From UBA5336 sp964492485 (lineage in GTDB: Bacteria; Pseudomonadota; Alphaproteobacteria; Caulobacterales; Hyphomonadaceae): a stretch of 64,000 nucleotides of DNA. Positions 16,935 through 25,178 of the stretch are shown piece by piece; position 1 is the stretch's first letter, and the number at the start of each line of letters is the position of its first letter. A program made the position numbers and the translations under genes. Under the pieces are notes generated by a model that worked only from the letters and a program-made list of their open reading frames with translations, had not been told where the DNA came from and did not search any database. Location: assembly GCA_964492485.1 (NCBI GenBank), contig CAZBKM010000001.1:124001-188000 (forward strand), in the 5' to 3' direction.

Positions 16935-16966
16935 GCCCGCCGCGCTCCCGCGTGGCGGGCCTTTCT
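16935..16966 (+). terminator. Terminator downstream of rpmG
   Basis: GCCCGCCGCG and CGCGTGGCGGGC form a strong GC stem around a short CTCC-type loop, followed by CTTTCTC. This is a reasonable intrinsic terminator about 40 bases after the rpmG stop. Confidence 0.6.
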
Positions 16967-17081
16967 CATCTCGCCCCAGCCCTGACCTGGCGCGTTCGAC
17001 GCGCGTGGGCTTGCCGTGCCGGCGCGCCCGTGACACCAGCAGGCGTTCCGCGCCATACGCTCCATGTTCAGGAGGTTGCCC

Positions 17082-18407
17082 ATGTCCGCCATGGAAGCCA
17101 ATTTCGACGGCCTGATCGGACCCTCGCACAATTATGGCGGACTGTCGGACGGCAATCTCGCCAGTGCCGAACACGCCGGTGCCACGTCCAATCCGCGCGC
17201 TGCGGCGCTGCAGGGACTGGAAAAGATGCGCTGGCTGGTGCGCGCCGGACTGGTCCAGGGCGTCCTGCCACCGCTCCCCCGGCCGAATTTCGATCTCCTC
17301 GCCGCCGCCGGCTTCGGCGGCAGCGACGCCGGGATGATCGCGCAGGCTGCCCGCGAGGCACCCCAGATCCTGAAGGCAGCCTACAGCGCCAGCGCCATGT
17401 GGGCGGCGAATGCCGCGACCGTATCTCCGTCCGCCGATACGGATGACGTCCGGCTGCACCTGACCGTCGCCAATCTCTCCACCATGCTTCACCGCTCGAT
17501 CGAGGCGCCGGATACGACGGCCACGCTGGCCGCCGTGTTTCCCGATCCGGAGCGGTTCGCCCTCCATGCCGCCTTGCCGGGCCATGCCGATTTCGCCGAC
17601 GAAGGCGCGGCCAATCATGTGCGGCTTGCGTCAGGGCACGGGGCGCCGGGCGTCGAACTCTTCGTTCACGGACGCGACGCCGGTGAGCCAACGCACGGGC
17701 AGCGTTATCCGGCCCGGCAGTCGCGTCTCGCCAGCGAAAGCGTCGCGCGCGCGCATGGGCTGGTACCCGAGCGGACGGTGCACGCCCGCCAGGCGACGGA
17801 AGCGATCGAGGCGGGCGCCTTCCACAATGACGTGGTCTGCGTCGGGACCCGCGATTGCCTGTTTGCCCATGAAAGGGCCTTTGCCGATCTGGACGGGACG
17901 CTGGGGGCGTTGCGCCGGGCGTCGGGTGAGATGTTCGATCTGCGCGCGGTCATCGTGCCGGAGGCAGCGGTCTCGCTGGAGGAGGCGCGCCGGTCCTATC
18001 TGTTCAATTCCCAGCTTCTCGTTCTGCCCGGTGAGGACCGACTGGTGCTCCTGGCGCCGGAAGAGGTGCGCGAAACCGATGCCACGCGGACCTATTGCGA
18101 AGCGCTGGTCGCGGCTGATGGCCCCATCGGGCGGGTGGCCTATGTGGATGTTCGCCAGTCGATGCAGAATGGCGGCGGCCCGGCCTGTCTGCGCCTGCGC
18201 GTGGTCCTCACCGGGGACGAACGTGCCGCCGTGCACCCGCAGGCCCTGCTTGACGAGGCGGCGATCGACCGCCTGCAGGCGATCGTCTCGCACACCTATC
18301 GTGACCGGCTGACGCCCGCGGATCTGGCTGACCCCGACTTTGCAGACGAATGCCGTGCTGCGCGCGAGGCAATCCTGTCGGAACTGGCGCTGTCGCACCT
18401 GGCATAG
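17082..18407 (+). CDS. astB: N-succinylarginine dihydrolase
   Basis: A 441-residue AstB, the second enzyme of the arginine succinyltransferase pathway; it removes two ammonia and CO2 from N2-succinylarginine. The start at 17082 was chosen because AGGAGG lies six bases upstream. Family features: FDGLIGPSHNYGGLSDGN (about 6-23), GAFHNDVVCVG with the catalytic His near residue 248, and NGGGPACLRLRVVL containing the active-site Cys near residue 370. Length is close to E. coli AstB (447). The other ast genes are not in the window. Confidence 0.95.
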   Translation: MSAMEANFDGLIGPSHNYGGLSDGNLASAEHAGATSNPRAAALQGLEKMRWLVRAGLVQGVLPPLPRPNFDLLAAAGFGGSDAGMIAQAAREAPQILKAAYSASAMWAANAATVSPSADTDDVRLHLTVANLSTMLHRSIEAPDTTATLAAVFPDPERFALHAALPGHADFADEGAANHVRLASGHGAPGVELFVHGRDAGEPTHGQRYPARQSRLASESVARAHGLVPERTVHARQATEAIEAGAFHNDVVCVGTRDCLFAHERAFADLDGTLGALRRASGEMFDLRAVIVPEAAVSLEEARRSYLFNSQLLVLPGEDRLVLLAPEEVRETDATRTYCEALVAADGPIGRVAYVDVRQSMQNGGGPACLRLRVVLTGDERAAVHPQALLDEAAIDRLQAIVSHTYRDRLTPADLADPDFADECRAAREAILSELALSHLA

Positions 18408-18457
18408 GGCTGCGGACAGCTCATATCAGCCACGTTAACGGATCCGGGAGGCGTGTC

Positions 18458-19105
18458 ATGCCGACGCTTTATGATTTCTGGCGCTCCTCGGCGGCCTACC
18501 GCGTGCGCATCGCGCTGAACCTGAAGGGGATCGAGGCGGATCGCGTGAACATCGACATCACGCCGGGAGCCGATGGTCAGCTGTCACCCCATTACCGCGC
18601 GGTGAACCCGCAAATGCGTGTGCCGGCCCTGTCGGTCGACGGAGGTGTCATCGGCCAGTCGCTTGCGATTCTCGAATATCTGGACGAACGCTATCCCCAG
18701 CCGCCGCTCCTGCCGGGAGATGCCCTCCAGCGCGCCAGGATCCGCGCCTTTGCCGACACCATTGCCTGCGACATCCATCCACTGAACAACGTTTCCGTGC
18801 TGGGCGAATTGCGCCATCGCTTCGGCGCGGACGGCGAGGCGATCCGGTCATGGTATGCAAGCTGGATCGCCAAGGGGTTCACGGCACTGGAAACGCTGGC
18901 TGGCCAGGCGGGGCGTGCCCGGTTCCTGTTCGGGCAGGTGCCGACCCTCGCCGAGGTCTGCCTCGTGCCACAGGTCTACAATGCACGCCGCTACGAGGTC
19001 GATCTGAGCCCCTATCCGAGGCTCGTCGAGGTGGACGCCGCCGCGCGCGAGCTGCCTGCCTTCGCCGCCGCCGCTCCGGAGCGTCAGCCCGGCGCGGTGG
19101 GATAG
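18458..19105 (+). CDS. maiA: Maleylacetoacetate isomerase (zeta-class glutathione transferase)
   Basis: A 215-residue zeta GST that isomerises maleylacetoacetate to fumarylacetoacetate in tyrosine breakdown. The signature FWRSSAAYRVRIALNLKGI (residues 6-24) includes the catalytic Ser pair. AVNPQMRVPALSVDGGVIGQS binds glutathione, and DIHPLNNVSVL and LAEVCLVPQVYNARRY are typical of the C-terminal helical domain. GGGAGG sits six bases before ATG 18458. Homogentisate dioxygenase and fumarylacetoacetase are not adjacent, so it may serve another ring-cleavage pathway. Confidence 0.92.
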   Translation: MPTLYDFWRSSAAYRVRIALNLKGIEADRVNIDITPGADGQLSPHYRAVNPQMRVPALSVDGGVIGQSLAILEYLDERYPQPPLLPGDALQRARIRAFADTIACDIHPLNNVSVLGELRHRFGADGEAIRSWYASWIAKGFTALETLAGQAGRARFLFGQVPTLAEVCLVPQVYNARRYEVDLSPYPRLVEVDAAARELPAFAAAAPERQPGAVG

Positions 19106-19143
19106 CCTGTCGTCGGGCACGCGGTGAGCCGGGCCCGGCGCCT

Positions 19144-19336
19144 CGTCAGGTCAATCGGTGTCGGTGAACATTCACTCCAGGCCGGTGTCGGAGCTTTGAT
19201 GAGTCCACCCCGTTTCCGCACCGCCGGCGAATGCCCTGAAGCGCCAGTCTTTCGTCTCACTCCAGAGCGTCGCTTTACATCATCGTTCTTGCGCAAGGAT
19301 CCGTTCGCGACCGGGTCCGTTTGCTCCGAGCTCGCT
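19144..19336. repeat. Dispersed intergenic repeat, copy C (degenerate)
   Basis: On the minus strand this reads TTCACCGACACCGATTGACCTGA near 19147-19170, closely matching TTCACTAACTCCGATTGATTTGA in copy A and the equivalent in copy B. A second half near 19262-19336 contains GGATCCGTTCGCG and ends next to the protease stop codon at 19337. A small palindrome GTGAACATTCAC lies at about 19163-19174. It fills the whole gap between maiA and the convergent protease gene. Confidence 0.55.
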
Positions 19337-19894
19337 TCATCGGCGCAGGATGAGGTTTCGTCGGCGGAACTCGTAGGAGTCGAGTTCGCCCAGAAAGGTC
19401 ATACCGAGCAGCGACTGGCGCAGACCGTCGCGCAGGACCATGGCCTCCACATTATTGACCTCGACCTGTCCGATACGGATCCGTTCAAGAACCACCGAAG
19501 CGCCCATCACGTCGCCGCCCGCGGTGCCGACCCTCCAAGCATAGTCGAGGCTGTCGGGATCGAGGCCGATGCGCTGTGCGTCGCGATAGGTGAGGGCCAC
19601 GGTGGAGGCGCCGGTGTCCACCATGAATTTGACATGGGTGCCGTCGACATCGGCGTCGGCCCAGTAGTGCCCGTCGCCTTCCTTGGTGAGGATCGCCGCA
19701 TTGGCGGTGGGCGCGTAGCTTCGCTGCGTCTGCGGCGGTGGCGCCGTCTCCGCTACTGACGCGGTCTCGTCGGCTGGCCTGGGGGCGGCGGCATCGATGG
19801 CGGGATCGCCCGTCGTGCTGCGTCCGATGGACCCGATTCCCACACCCAAAGCGAGCGCGACGGCGAATACGGACAGGATTTCGGCCGACTTCAT
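19337..19894 (-). CDS. Retropepsin-like aspartic protease (TIGR02281 type)
   Basis: A 185-residue protein with an N-terminal transmembrane segment (residues 6-25), a Pro/Ala/Thr-rich linker, and a single retropepsin-like domain with the active-site motif FMVDTGASTVALT (about residues 89-101). AEBR-type strands DYAWRVGTAGGDVMG and VNNVEAMVLRDGLRQSLLGM follow, the latter corresponding to the flap and the LLGMxFL signature. The family needs to dimerise for activity and is anchored at the inner membrane; substrates are unknown. Its ATG overlaps the stop of the DUF1289 gene (ATGA). Confidence 0.9.
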   Translation of the reverse strand: MKSAEILSVFAVALALGVGIGSIGRSTTGDPAIDAAAPRPADETASVAETAPPPQTQRSYAPTANAAILTKEGDGHYWADADVDGTHVKFMVDTGASTVALTYRDAQRIGLDPDSLDYAWRVGTAGGDVMGASVVLERIRIGQVEVNNVEAMVLRDGLRQSLLGMTFLGELDSYEFRRRNLILRR

Positions 19895-20097
19895 TCTGGG
19901 TCCCCCAGCTTGCCTTGACGCCTGAGCTCATGCAGGCGGCGTTCCAAACCGGCGGTGACCTCCGCGCGGGCCTGCACGGACAGCCCGCTCCACGCCCCGA
20001 TTTCCGCAAGCGTACGTCCACATCCAAGGCACCAGCCTGTCTGCCCGTCTATCGCGCAGACCTTGATACACGGTGAAGGGATCGCGGGACTTGTCAT
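19891..20097 (-). CDS. DUF1289 small cysteine-rich protein
   Basis: A 68-residue protein: IPSPCIKVCAIDGQTGWCLGC (residues 6-26) with four conserved cysteines (CxxxC and CxxC), the DUF1289 pattern, suggesting a metal or Fe-S site. The C-terminal half is a charged helix. The family is often annotated as Fe-S protein by similarity only. It overlaps the downstream protease gene by four bases (ATGA), implying one transcript. Confidence 0.88.
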   Translation of the reverse strand: MTSPAIPSPCIKVCAIDGQTGWCLGCGRTLAEIGAWSGLSVQARAEVTAGLERRLHELRRQGKLGDPE

Positions 20098-20234
20098 GAA
20101 AGTGAGCGCAAATGCTCCCATATGCGGACAGGAATCACGCGCTCTGGTCGCCCAGGGCGTGAACGGACTTGGCGCATGGCTGGCCTCGGTGCGAGAAGGA
20201 TGGCGCAAGGTCCCCAAGACTGGCAAGTGTGGTC

Positions 20235-21236
20235 ATGGCAAACTCTCCCCTCGATGATGCCCGCGAACTGATCCTGAAACCGGTCCCGCGCGACATCGCG
20301 TCGGGCGATCGCGTGCGCGAGGCCCTCCTCGGCATGGGCCGCGAGGGGGATTTCGGCCGCCTCGGCGAGGTGGCGGCCTGGCTGGCGGAATGGCAGGGCC
20401 GGTATCCGCCACGGGTCGAGCAGCCGACGCTCGCCATGTTCGCCGGCGCCCATGGTGTCCTCGCGGAGGGCATCTCGCTGAGCAGCGATGCAGATACGCG
20501 CAACCAGGTCGACGCGCTCAAGGCAGGCACTGCCCCACTCTCGGCCATCGGTGCGCAGGCGGGCGCGAATATCCGGGTCTTCGAACTGGCGCTGTCGCAT
20601 CCGACGCCAAGCATCGCCGAGGCGGCAGCCATGTCCGAAAGGGACTGCGCGGCGACGCTCGCCTTTGGCTTTGAAGCCCTGGAAGGCCAGCCGGACCTTC
20701 TCGGTGTCGGCGTCATCGGGGCGGGCATCGGTACGGCCGCGGCCGCCGTGGCCTGCGCGCTGTATGGCGGATCTCCCGACTACTGGGTTCGTCCCGGCGC
20801 AGGAACGCCATCCGACATCACCCGCCGGCGGACGGCGGCGGTGACAAAGGCCCTGACGCTGCACCGTGGGCACATCGAGGACCCGCTCGAGGCGCTCGCC
20901 CGCCTGGGGGGGCGCGAACTCGCGGCGTGCGCGGGCGCGATCATCGCAGCGCGGCATCAGGGGATTCCGGTCATTCTGGACGGCTTTGCGACAACCATAG
21001 CCGCCGGGGTCATCCACGCCGTGAGCCCGGATGCGATCCAGCACGTGGTGGCCGGCCATGCCACAGGCCGGCCGGCCCACCAGGCGGCGCTCGAACGCAT
21101 CGGCCTGCAGCCGCTCGTCGAGCTCAACTTCCAGACCGGCGGCGGCCTTGGATCGGCCACAGCCATCGGCCTCTGCCGCACCGCCTGTGCGCCTTTCCTG
21201 GGCCGCCCGCAGACGCCGCCGGGCGGGAGCGCCTGA
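20235..21236 (+). CDS. cobT: CobT-like phosphoribosyltransferase, divergent
   Basis: A 333-residue protein of the nicotinate-nucleotide:dimethylbenzimidazole phosphoribosyltransferase family. Recognisable elements: FGRLGEVAAWLAEWQG (about 38-53), LAMFAGAHGVLAEGIS (about 65-80), GVGVIGAGIGTAAAAVACAL (about 157-176), and PVILDGFATTIAA. Oddities: the N-terminal KPxGSLG loop is altered (EGDFGRLG), and the C-terminal GEGSGA, which supplies the catalytic Glu in Salmonella CobT, is GGGLGS here. No other cobalamin gene is nearby. The start ATG 20235 lacks a clear ribosome site. It may be a paralogue with altered activity. Confidence 0.75.
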   Translation: MANSPLDDARELILKPVPRDIASGDRVREALLGMGREGDFGRLGEVAAWLAEWQGRYPPRVEQPTLAMFAGAHGVLAEGISLSSDADTRNQVDALKAGTAPLSAIGAQAGANIRVFELALSHPTPSIAEAAAMSERDCAATLAFGFEALEGQPDLLGVGVIGAGIGTAAAAVACALYGGSPDYWVRPGAGTPSDITRRRTAAVTKALTLHRGHIEDPLEALARLGGRELAACAGAIIAARHQGIPVILDGFATTIAAGVIHAVSPDAIQHVVAGHATGRPAHQAALERIGLQPLVELNFQTGGGLGSATAIGLCRTACAPFLGRPQTPPGGSA

Positions 21237-21282
21237 CGGACCGTCGCAATCGCTCGCTGCAAAGGAAAAAGGTGCGACAATC

Positions 21283-21331
21283 CTTACGTTTACGTGCGCG
21301 TCACCTTGCGGTGTGGCCGGAGACGTATAGT
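21283..21331 (+). promoter_or_regulatory. Possible operator/promoter of the acyl-CoA dehydrogenase gene
   Basis: CTTACGTTTACGTGCG lies at 21283-21298; the ACGTnnACGT core is an inverted repeat and resembles operators of regulators of branched-chain amino acid and fatty acid degradation (LiuR-like, from memory). TATAGT at 21326-21331 is a good -10 candidate. The regulator is not in the window. Confidence 0.4.
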
Positions 21332-21369
21332 TTGGCGAGCATACCGGAAGTTCTGAGGAGGTCGCCCCC

Positions 21370-22566
21370 ATGAATCTGGAATTCACGCCCGAAGAGGTCG
21401 CCTTTCGCCAGGAGGTGCGCACCTTCATCGAAGAGAACTACCCCGAGGCGCTGCGCGGGAAAGGTAGCCGCGAGGATCTGACCAAGGAGGAGTTCCTCGC
21501 CTGGCACAAGATCCTGCATACGAAGGGTTGGGTCGCTCCGGCGTGGCCCGTGGAATACGGTGGCACGGGCTGGACACCGACCCAGCGTTACATCTGGTCG
21601 GAAGAGAATGCCCGTATGGAAACCATCATGCCGCTGCCTTTCGGCGTGAACATGGTGGGTCCGGTGATCTACACCTTCGGCAATCAGGCGCAGAAGGATC
21701 GTTTCCTGCCCAAGATCCTGTCGGGCGAGGAATGGTGGTGCCAGGGCTATTCCGAACCGGGCGCCGGCTCCGACCTTGCCAGCCTCAAGACGACCGCGGT
21801 TCGCGACGGTGACCATTACATCGTCAATGGCCAGAAGACGTGGACAACGCTCGCCCAGCATGCCGACTGGGGCTTCTTCCTCGTTCGCACCGACCCCAAT
21901 GCGAGCAAGCCGCAGGAAGGCATCTCGTTCCTGCTGATCGACATGAATACGCCGGGTATCGAAGTGCGTCCGATCATCACGATCGATGGCGGCCACGAGG
22001 TGAACGAAGTGTGGCTCACCGACGTGAAGGTTCCGGTGGAGAACCTTGTCGGCAAGGAGAATGAGGGCTGGACCTGCGCCAAGTTCCTGCTCGCTCACGA
22101 ACGGTCCGGCATCGCCGGCGTTGCCCGATCGAAGCGGGGTGTCGAGCGTCTGCGCCAGATCGCCTCGACCGAGGTCCTTGATGGTGCGCCGCTGATCCGT
22201 AATGACGATTTTGCCCGTAAGATCAGCCAGCTGGAAATTGACCTGACGGCACTGGAGTTCACGGAACTGCGGACTCTGGCCGGCGAGGCGGCGGGCAAGG
22301 GGCCCGGACCCGAAAGCTCGATCCTGAAGATCAAGGGTACCGAGATCCAGCAGCGGCTGACGGAGCTGACGCTGGAAGCGGTCGGCACCTACGCTCAGCC
22401 CTATTTCCGGTCCTTCCCGCAGGACGGCTCGAACGAGTTCCCGATCGGTCCGGACTACGCCGATCACGCGGCCCCGACCTACTTCAACATGCGCAAGACA
22501 TCGATCTATGGCGGCTCGAACGAGATCCAGAGGAACATCATCGCGAAGATGATCCTGGGCCTCTAG
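21370..22566 (+). CDS. Acyl-CoA dehydrogenase, large subunit (PimC-type)
   Basis: A 398-residue flavin acyl-CoA dehydrogenase of the large, PimC/FadE-like type. The FAD/acyl-binding motif WWCQGYSEPGAGSDLASLKT (about 121-140) and QKTWTTLAQHADW are present. The C-terminal segment IYGGSNEIQRNIIAKMILGL has Gly where medium-chain enzymes have the catalytic Glu, so the base must come from elsewhere, perhaps the Glu of LLAHERSG (about residue 243), as in alpha2beta2 enzymes. The following gene is its likely small subunit, but a strong terminator separates them. GAGGAGG precedes ATG 21370. Confidence 0.9.
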   Translation: MNLEFTPEEVAFRQEVRTFIEENYPEALRGKGSREDLTKEEFLAWHKILHTKGWVAPAWPVEYGGTGWTPTQRYIWSEENARMETIMPLPFGVNMVGPVIYTFGNQAQKDRFLPKILSGEEWWCQGYSEPGAGSDLASLKTTAVRDGDHYIVNGQKTWTTLAQHADWGFFLVRTDPNASKPQEGISFLLIDMNTPGIEVRPIITIDGGHEVNEVWLTDVKVPVENLVGKENEGWTCAKFLLAHERSGIAGVARSKRGVERLRQIASTEVLDGAPLIRNDDFARKISQLEIDLTALEFTELRTLAGEAAGKGPGPESSILKIKGTEIQQRLTELTLEAVGTYAQPYFRSFPQDGSNEFPIGPDYADHAAPTYFNMRKTSIYGGSNEIQRNIIAKMILGL

Positions 22567-22587
22567 GCCCGCGCATTTTGTGCCGAT

Positions 22588-22620
22588 ACGGCGGCGGGGT
22601 TTGCCCGCCGCCGTTTTTCT
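22588..22620 (+). terminator. Intrinsic terminator after the large acyl-CoA dehydrogenase gene
   Basis: A perfect 10-base GC stem (CGGCGGCGGG with CCCGCCGCCG) around a GTTTG-type loop, followed by TTTTT. It is the clearest intrinsic terminator in the window. Confidence 0.85.
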
Positions 22621-22676
22621 GTAAACCCTGAGTGTCGTCGTGCCCGGAGCCGCCGGGCCACCCGGGAGGAGTGACC

Positions 22677-23834
22677 ATGGACTTCAATTTCAGCGAAGAA
22701 CAACAGATGATCCGCGACAGCCTCGAGCGGCTGATCCGCGACCAGTACGATTTTGACACACGCCGTGGCGTGGTGGCGTCGGAGGCTGGCTGGCGCCCGG
22801 ACATGTGGCGGCAGTTCGGTGAGCTGGGTCTCCTGGCCGCGCCGTTCTCGGAAGAGGATGGCGGCCTTGGCGGTGGCGCCGTCGACACGATGGTTGTCAT
22901 GGAAGAGTTCGGGAAGGGGCTTGTGGTCGAGCCCTACGTTCCCACCGTGGTGTGCGCGGGGGGCTTTCTGAAGCATGCCGGCAGCGCGGCGCAGAAGGAA
23001 CAGCACCTGCCGGCGATCATGGGCGGTGAGGCGGTCTATGCGTTCGCTCATGCCGAACCCCGCGGGCGTTACGACCTCGCCGACCTGGAAACGACGGCGA
23101 AGAAGGACGGCGGCGATTATGTGCTGAACGGACACAAGGCGGTGGTGATTGCCGCGCCGTGGGCAAGTCAGCTGATCGTCACCGCACGTACCGCCGGCAA
23201 TCGGCGCGACCGCGAAGGCGTTTCGGTCTTTCTGGTCCCCGCCGATGCCAAGGGCGTGACCCGGCGCGATTATGCCACCGTCGACGGGCGCCGTGCGTCG
23301 GAGGTCTATCTGGAGAATGTTGCCGTGCCGGCCGACGCACTGATCGGTGAAGCCGATGCCGGCCTCGCCCTGGTGGAACGGGTCGCGGACGAAGCCACGG
23401 CCGCCCTCTGCGCCGAGGCTGTCGGGGCCATGTCGGTGGCAAACCGGCAGACCGTGGACTATTCCCAGCAGCGCAAGCAGTTCGGTCAGCCCATCGGCAA
23501 GTTCCAGGTGCTGCAACACCGCATGGTCGACATGTTTATCGAGCACGAACAGTCGCTGTCGATGACCTACATGGCCACGCTGAAGCTCGACGAGGATGAG
23601 ACCACCCGCAAGAAGGCTGTGTCGGGTGCCAAGGTTCGGATCGGCCAGGCCGGGCGCTTCGTCGGCCAGGCGGCCATTCAGATCCATGGCGGCATGGGCA
23701 TGACCGAGGAACTCGCCATCGGTCACTATTTCAAGCGTCTGACCATGATCGATCACGAGTTCGGGAATGTGGACCACCATCTGAGGCGCTACACCCAGTT
23801 GAGCGCCGAGGAACTGCCGGCCGCCGCCGAGTAG
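22677..23834 (+). CDS. Acyl-CoA dehydrogenase, small subunit (PimD-type)
   Basis: A 385-residue acyl-CoA dehydrogenase of the shorter partner type. It starts MDFNFSEEQQMIRDSLERL and has the middle-domain AHAEPRGRYDLADLET in place of the usual xEPxxGSD, which suggests a changed FAD/substrate loop. YSQQRKQFGQPIGKFQVLQH and IQIHGGMGMTEELAIGHYF (about 335-353) are conserved. It matches the PimD/FadE27-like subunits that pair with PimC-type proteins. GGGAGGAG precedes ATG 22677. It is followed by a second terminator hairpin. Confidence 0.9.
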   Translation: MDFNFSEEQQMIRDSLERLIRDQYDFDTRRGVVASEAGWRPDMWRQFGELGLLAAPFSEEDGGLGGGAVDTMVVMEEFGKGLVVEPYVPTVVCAGGFLKHAGSAAQKEQHLPAIMGGEAVYAFAHAEPRGRYDLADLETTAKKDGGDYVLNGHKAVVIAAPWASQLIVTARTAGNRRDREGVSVFLVPADAKGVTRRDYATVDGRRASEVYLENVAVPADALIGEADAGLALVERVADEATAALCAEAVGAMSVANRQTVDYSQQRKQFGQPIGKFQVLQHRMVDMFIEHEQSLSMTYMATLKLDEDETTRKKAVSGAKVRIGQAGRFVGQAAIQIHGGMGMTEELAIGHYFKRLTMIDHEFGNVDHHLRRYTQLSAEELPAAAE

Positions 23835-23859
23835 GGCCGGACCCGCAACAGGTATCCGT

Positions 23860-23899
23860 GCCCCGTCTGGCGACCGCCGGACGGGGCGCCTTGGTTTTC
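23860..23899 (+). terminator. Hairpin after the small acyl-CoA dehydrogenase gene
   Basis: GCCCCGTC and GACGGGGC pair around an inner TGGC/GCCG extension, followed by GCCTTGGTTTT. A plausible intrinsic terminator, weaker than the preceding one. Confidence 0.6.
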
Positions 23900-23910
23900 G
23901 GGAGAAGCGT

Positions 23911-24714
23911 GTGGACAATGATCTTTGCCGGCTCGAGCGCGAGGGGCCGATCGCCAGGCTGGTCTGGTCGCGGCCGGATCGGCTGAACCCGGTTGGCCGC
24001 GACGGCGACGGTGAGCGGATGCAATCGGTGTGCGCCGAGATCGATGCCGATCCCGACCTGCGATGCGTCGTCGTCACGGGCGAGGGCAGGGCTTTCTCCG
24101 CGGGCGGGGACCTTCAAGCGATGCGAGACCGGACGGGCACGTTCGCCGGGTCCGCCGCCCAGATCCAGGACGGGTATGAACGCAACCTCCAGGGCGTGAT
24201 CCGCGCCTTGTGGAACCTCGAGACCCCGGCGATTGCGGCAGTGAACGGGCCGGCGGTGGGCCTCGGCTTCACCCTGGCTTGCCTGTGTGATGTGCGGATC
24301 CTCTCGAGCGAGGCCCGGTTCAAGATGCCGTTTCTGAACCTCGGCGTGATCCCGGGCGATGGCGGGCTGTGGCTGCTCTCGCGCATGGTCGGTTTCAGCC
24401 GGGCGGCGGAAATGTGTTTTACCGGCGCCACCTATGATGCCGAGACGGCGATCTCCTGGGGCCTGGCCAGCCGCATCGTCGCGCCAGAGGCGCTAATGGA
24501 GACGGCGATGGGCCTTGCGGAGGAGATCGCCGCCAAGCCGCCCCAGGCGCTGCGTCACACCAAGCGTCTGATGCGAAACGCCCTGACCCAGGATTATCCC
24601 CAAGCGATGCGGGAAGCCGCTGCGGTTCAGGCAATCCTGCACCAGGGAGCCGACCACATGGAGGGCGTCACCGCCACGCTGGAAAAGCGGGTACCCCGCT
24701 TTACCGGACTGTAG
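23911..24714 (+). CDS. Crotonase family protein, non-hydratase type
   Basis: A 267-residue crotonase fold protein starting with GTG at 23911, with GGGAGA eight bases upstream. Oxyanion-hole parts FSAGGDLQAM (about 62-71) and NGPAVGLGFTLACLCDVRIL (about 111-130) are clear. Both glutamates used by enoyl-CoA hydratases are absent (Thr in GFTLAC, Phe in KMPFLNLG), while IPGDGG carries an Asp. It therefore probably catalyses isomerisation or another CoA-ester reaction. It lies in the acyl-CoA block and may act on products of the neighbouring dehydrogenases. Confidence 0.85.
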   Translation: MDNDLCRLEREGPIARLVWSRPDRLNPVGRDGDGERMQSVCAEIDADPDLRCVVVTGEGRAFSAGGDLQAMRDRTGTFAGSAAQIQDGYERNLQGVIRALWNLETPAIAAVNGPAVGLGFTLACLCDVRILSSEARFKMPFLNLGVIPGDGGLWLLSRMVGFSRAAEMCFTGATYDAETAISWGLASRIVAPEALMETAMGLAEEIAAKPPQALRHTKRLMRNALTQDYPQAMREAAAVQAILHQGADHMEGVTATLEKRVPRFTGL

Positions 24715-24878
24715 CCTCGCTGGCTTCCCCTCCGATGGCAGCCGCCGCAACGGAAAGGCTTGCGCGGCGAAGTCAGCCCCATAGAGTGGGGTAGAACGTG
24801 GCGTATGCCGCGCCCGGCCGGTTCGGCCGCAAGATCAGGAACCGGCAGAGGCCGGGCACGAAACCAGGGGAGGCCGCC

Positions 24879-25169
24879 ATGATCGGCGTTGTTGCAACAT
24901 TGACCATTGCCGAAGGCAAGGAGAGCGAGTTCGAGGCCGTGGGCAAGGATCTGATGGCCAAGGTGAAGGCCAACGAGCCGGGCACGCTGACCTACCAGCT
25001 CTACAGGTCCCAGAAGGATCCGCAGACCTATGTGTTTCTCGAGCAGTACGCCTCGAAGGATGCGCTCGATGCCCACGGCCAGTCCGACTACTTCAAGGCG
25101 GCGATGCCCAAGATCGGAAGCTGCCTGGCGGGCGCGCCGGACATCCAGCGTTTCGATATCGTCGAGTAG
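24879..25169 (+). CDS. ABM-type (antibiotic biosynthesis monooxygenase) small protein
   Basis: A 96-residue single-domain ABM protein of the dimeric ferredoxin-like fold: MIGVVATLTIAEGKESEFEA, then EPGTLTYQLYRSQKDPQTYV and FLEQYASKDALDAHGQSDYF. Members include cofactor-free oxygenases and quinol oxidases, but many are of unknown role. AGGGGAGG precedes the start. The stop codon is nine bases before the next acyl-CoA dehydrogenase and provides part of its ribosome site, so the two are cotranscribed. Confidence 0.88.
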   Translation: MIGVVATLTIAEGKESEFEAVGKDLMAKVKANEPGTLTYQLYRSQKDPQTYVFLEQYASKDALDAHGQSDYFKAAMPKIGSCLAGAPDIQRFDIVE

Positions 25170-25178
25170 GAGCCGTTG

